A DNA stretch of 50,270 nt from an uncultured Spirochaetales bacterium (lineage in GTDB: Bacteria > Spirochaetota > Spirochaetia > Sphaerochaetales > Sphaerochaetaceae): the NCBI GenBank assembly GCA_949295125.1, contig CASFJV010000017.1, positions 1 to 50,270 on the forward strand. The letters are read 5' to 3'. Positions 50,047 to 50,270 of this stretch are shown piece after piece. Below the pieces are notes generated by a model that was not told the DNA's origin, did no database searches, and saw only the letters and a list, made by a program, of their open reading frames with translations. Each line of letters begins with the position of its first letter. The first letter of the stretch is position 1. The position numbers and the translations under genes are program-made.

Positions 50047-50270
50047 ATGTGTGACCACTGCAAAGGAATAAGGACATGGAGGAAATTCGACACTCCTGAC
50101 GATTACATGAACTGCATCGCGTATATCAGACAGCTAACAGCAGATGATGGAGATTTTGAACTGGTCAAGGAAGAATCCACATGCCCACTGGACAAAGTGA
50201 AAACTGAAAACGGCTGGGCAGACGAAATAATGATACACACAATCCGATGCAGAAACTGTGGGCAGGTGTT
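50047..50270 (+). CDS. Cys-rich hypothetical protein, N-terminal part
   Basis: At least 74 residues, cut by the window end. Starts MCDHCKGIRTWRKF after AAGGAG (about eight bases). Cysteines: CDHC (2, 5), one at 23, one in CPLD, and CRNC near residues 69-72, as in a split zinc ribbon whose two CxxC knuckles flank a small alpha/beta part (DDYMNCIAYIRQL). I do not recognise a family. Short Cys-knuckle proteins like this often occur next to mobile or toxin-immunity genes, but no such neighbour is visible. Confidence 0.65.
   Translation, partial: MCDHCKGIRTWRKFDTPDDYMNCIAYIRQLTADDGDFELVKEESTCPLDKVKTENGWADEIMIHTIRCRNCGQV

Noticed and set aside
49855..50058. Minus-strand 67-residue frame
   Set aside because: No ribosome site, Cys/Ser/Tyr-rich random-looking content, and it covers the promoter and start of the plus-strand gene at 50047.

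Overview
The window looks like chromosomal DNA of a gut-type anaerobic spirochaete (Spirochaetota, probably near Sphaerochaetaceae). The evidence is the 5' end of a spirochaete-like 16S rRNA, a complete V/A-type ATPase operon instead of F-type, a RarA fused to an extra C-terminal domain, a DUF4105 membrane protein, a class III (oxygen-free) ribonucleotide reductase, and ferrous iron uptake by Feo. The genus is an inference. Almost everything is dense, ordinary core metabolism; I see no CRISPR array, prophage or transposase. The last 0.6 kb may be the edge of an accessory stretch.

Layout. 1-530: 5' end of a 16S gene (minus strand, running out of the window), its leader and promoter, and a terminator facing it. 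535-10144: minus-strand operon headed by tRNA-Pro, then nine V-ATPase genes (peripheral stalk G/H-like, C, I, K, F, E, A, B, D), then a universal stress protein and a PTS EIIA-type protein, all overlapping or nearly touching. 10141-13659: dlgD-like reductase and nrdD with a C-terminal redoxin domain and two NrdR boxes. 13662-18956: operon dapB-dapA-dapL-lysA-ybgC-nrdG (lysine/diaminopimelate synthesis by the aminotransferase route) with twin palindromes at its promoter. 19027-28769: a small orphan gene, topB, two zinc-ribbon TM2 proteins, a 2[4Fe-4S] ferredoxin, xseAB, a pseudouridine synthase, a Bax-inhibitor-1 protein, a lipoprotein and rarA. 28794-34215: branched-chain amino-acid ABC transporter livJ-livH-livM-livG-livF followed by a CBS-ACT protein. 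34292-38918: methyltransferase, a secreted protein, and a feo operon (two feoA, feoB, FeoB-associated Cys-rich protein, HMA-domain membrane protein) behind an inverted-repeat operator. 38986-44415: MATE exporter, thrC, thrA and rpmB. 44540-49660: recJ, recO, DUF4105 protein and carbamate kinase. 50047-end: a truncated Cys-rich protein.

How the genes fit together. The pathways are anaerobic energy and ion coupling (V-ATPase), anaerobic dNTP synthesis (NrdDG), aspartate-family amino acids (dap, lysA, thrA, thrC), peptide-independent amino-acid uptake (Liv), iron uptake (Feo) and DNA repair (TopB, Exo VII, RarA, RecJ, RecO). The aspartokinase half of ThrA looks degenerate, so the kinase feeding both branches is probably elsewhere.

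Most interesting signals: (1) many first-in-unit genes (recO, topB, arcC, MATE, the lipoprotein, a methyltransferase and others) have a -10-like hexamer 6-9 nt before the start codon and no Shine-Dalgarno, suggesting widespread leaderless mRNAs; (2) a degenerate aspartokinase with intact ACT domains; (3) two interleaved 9-bp inverted repeats at the thrA promoter and start codon; (4) EIIA and Usp proteins translationally coupled to the V-ATPase; (5) tRNA-Pro apparently heading the V-ATPase operon. I did not find a clearly new multi-gene defence-type system.
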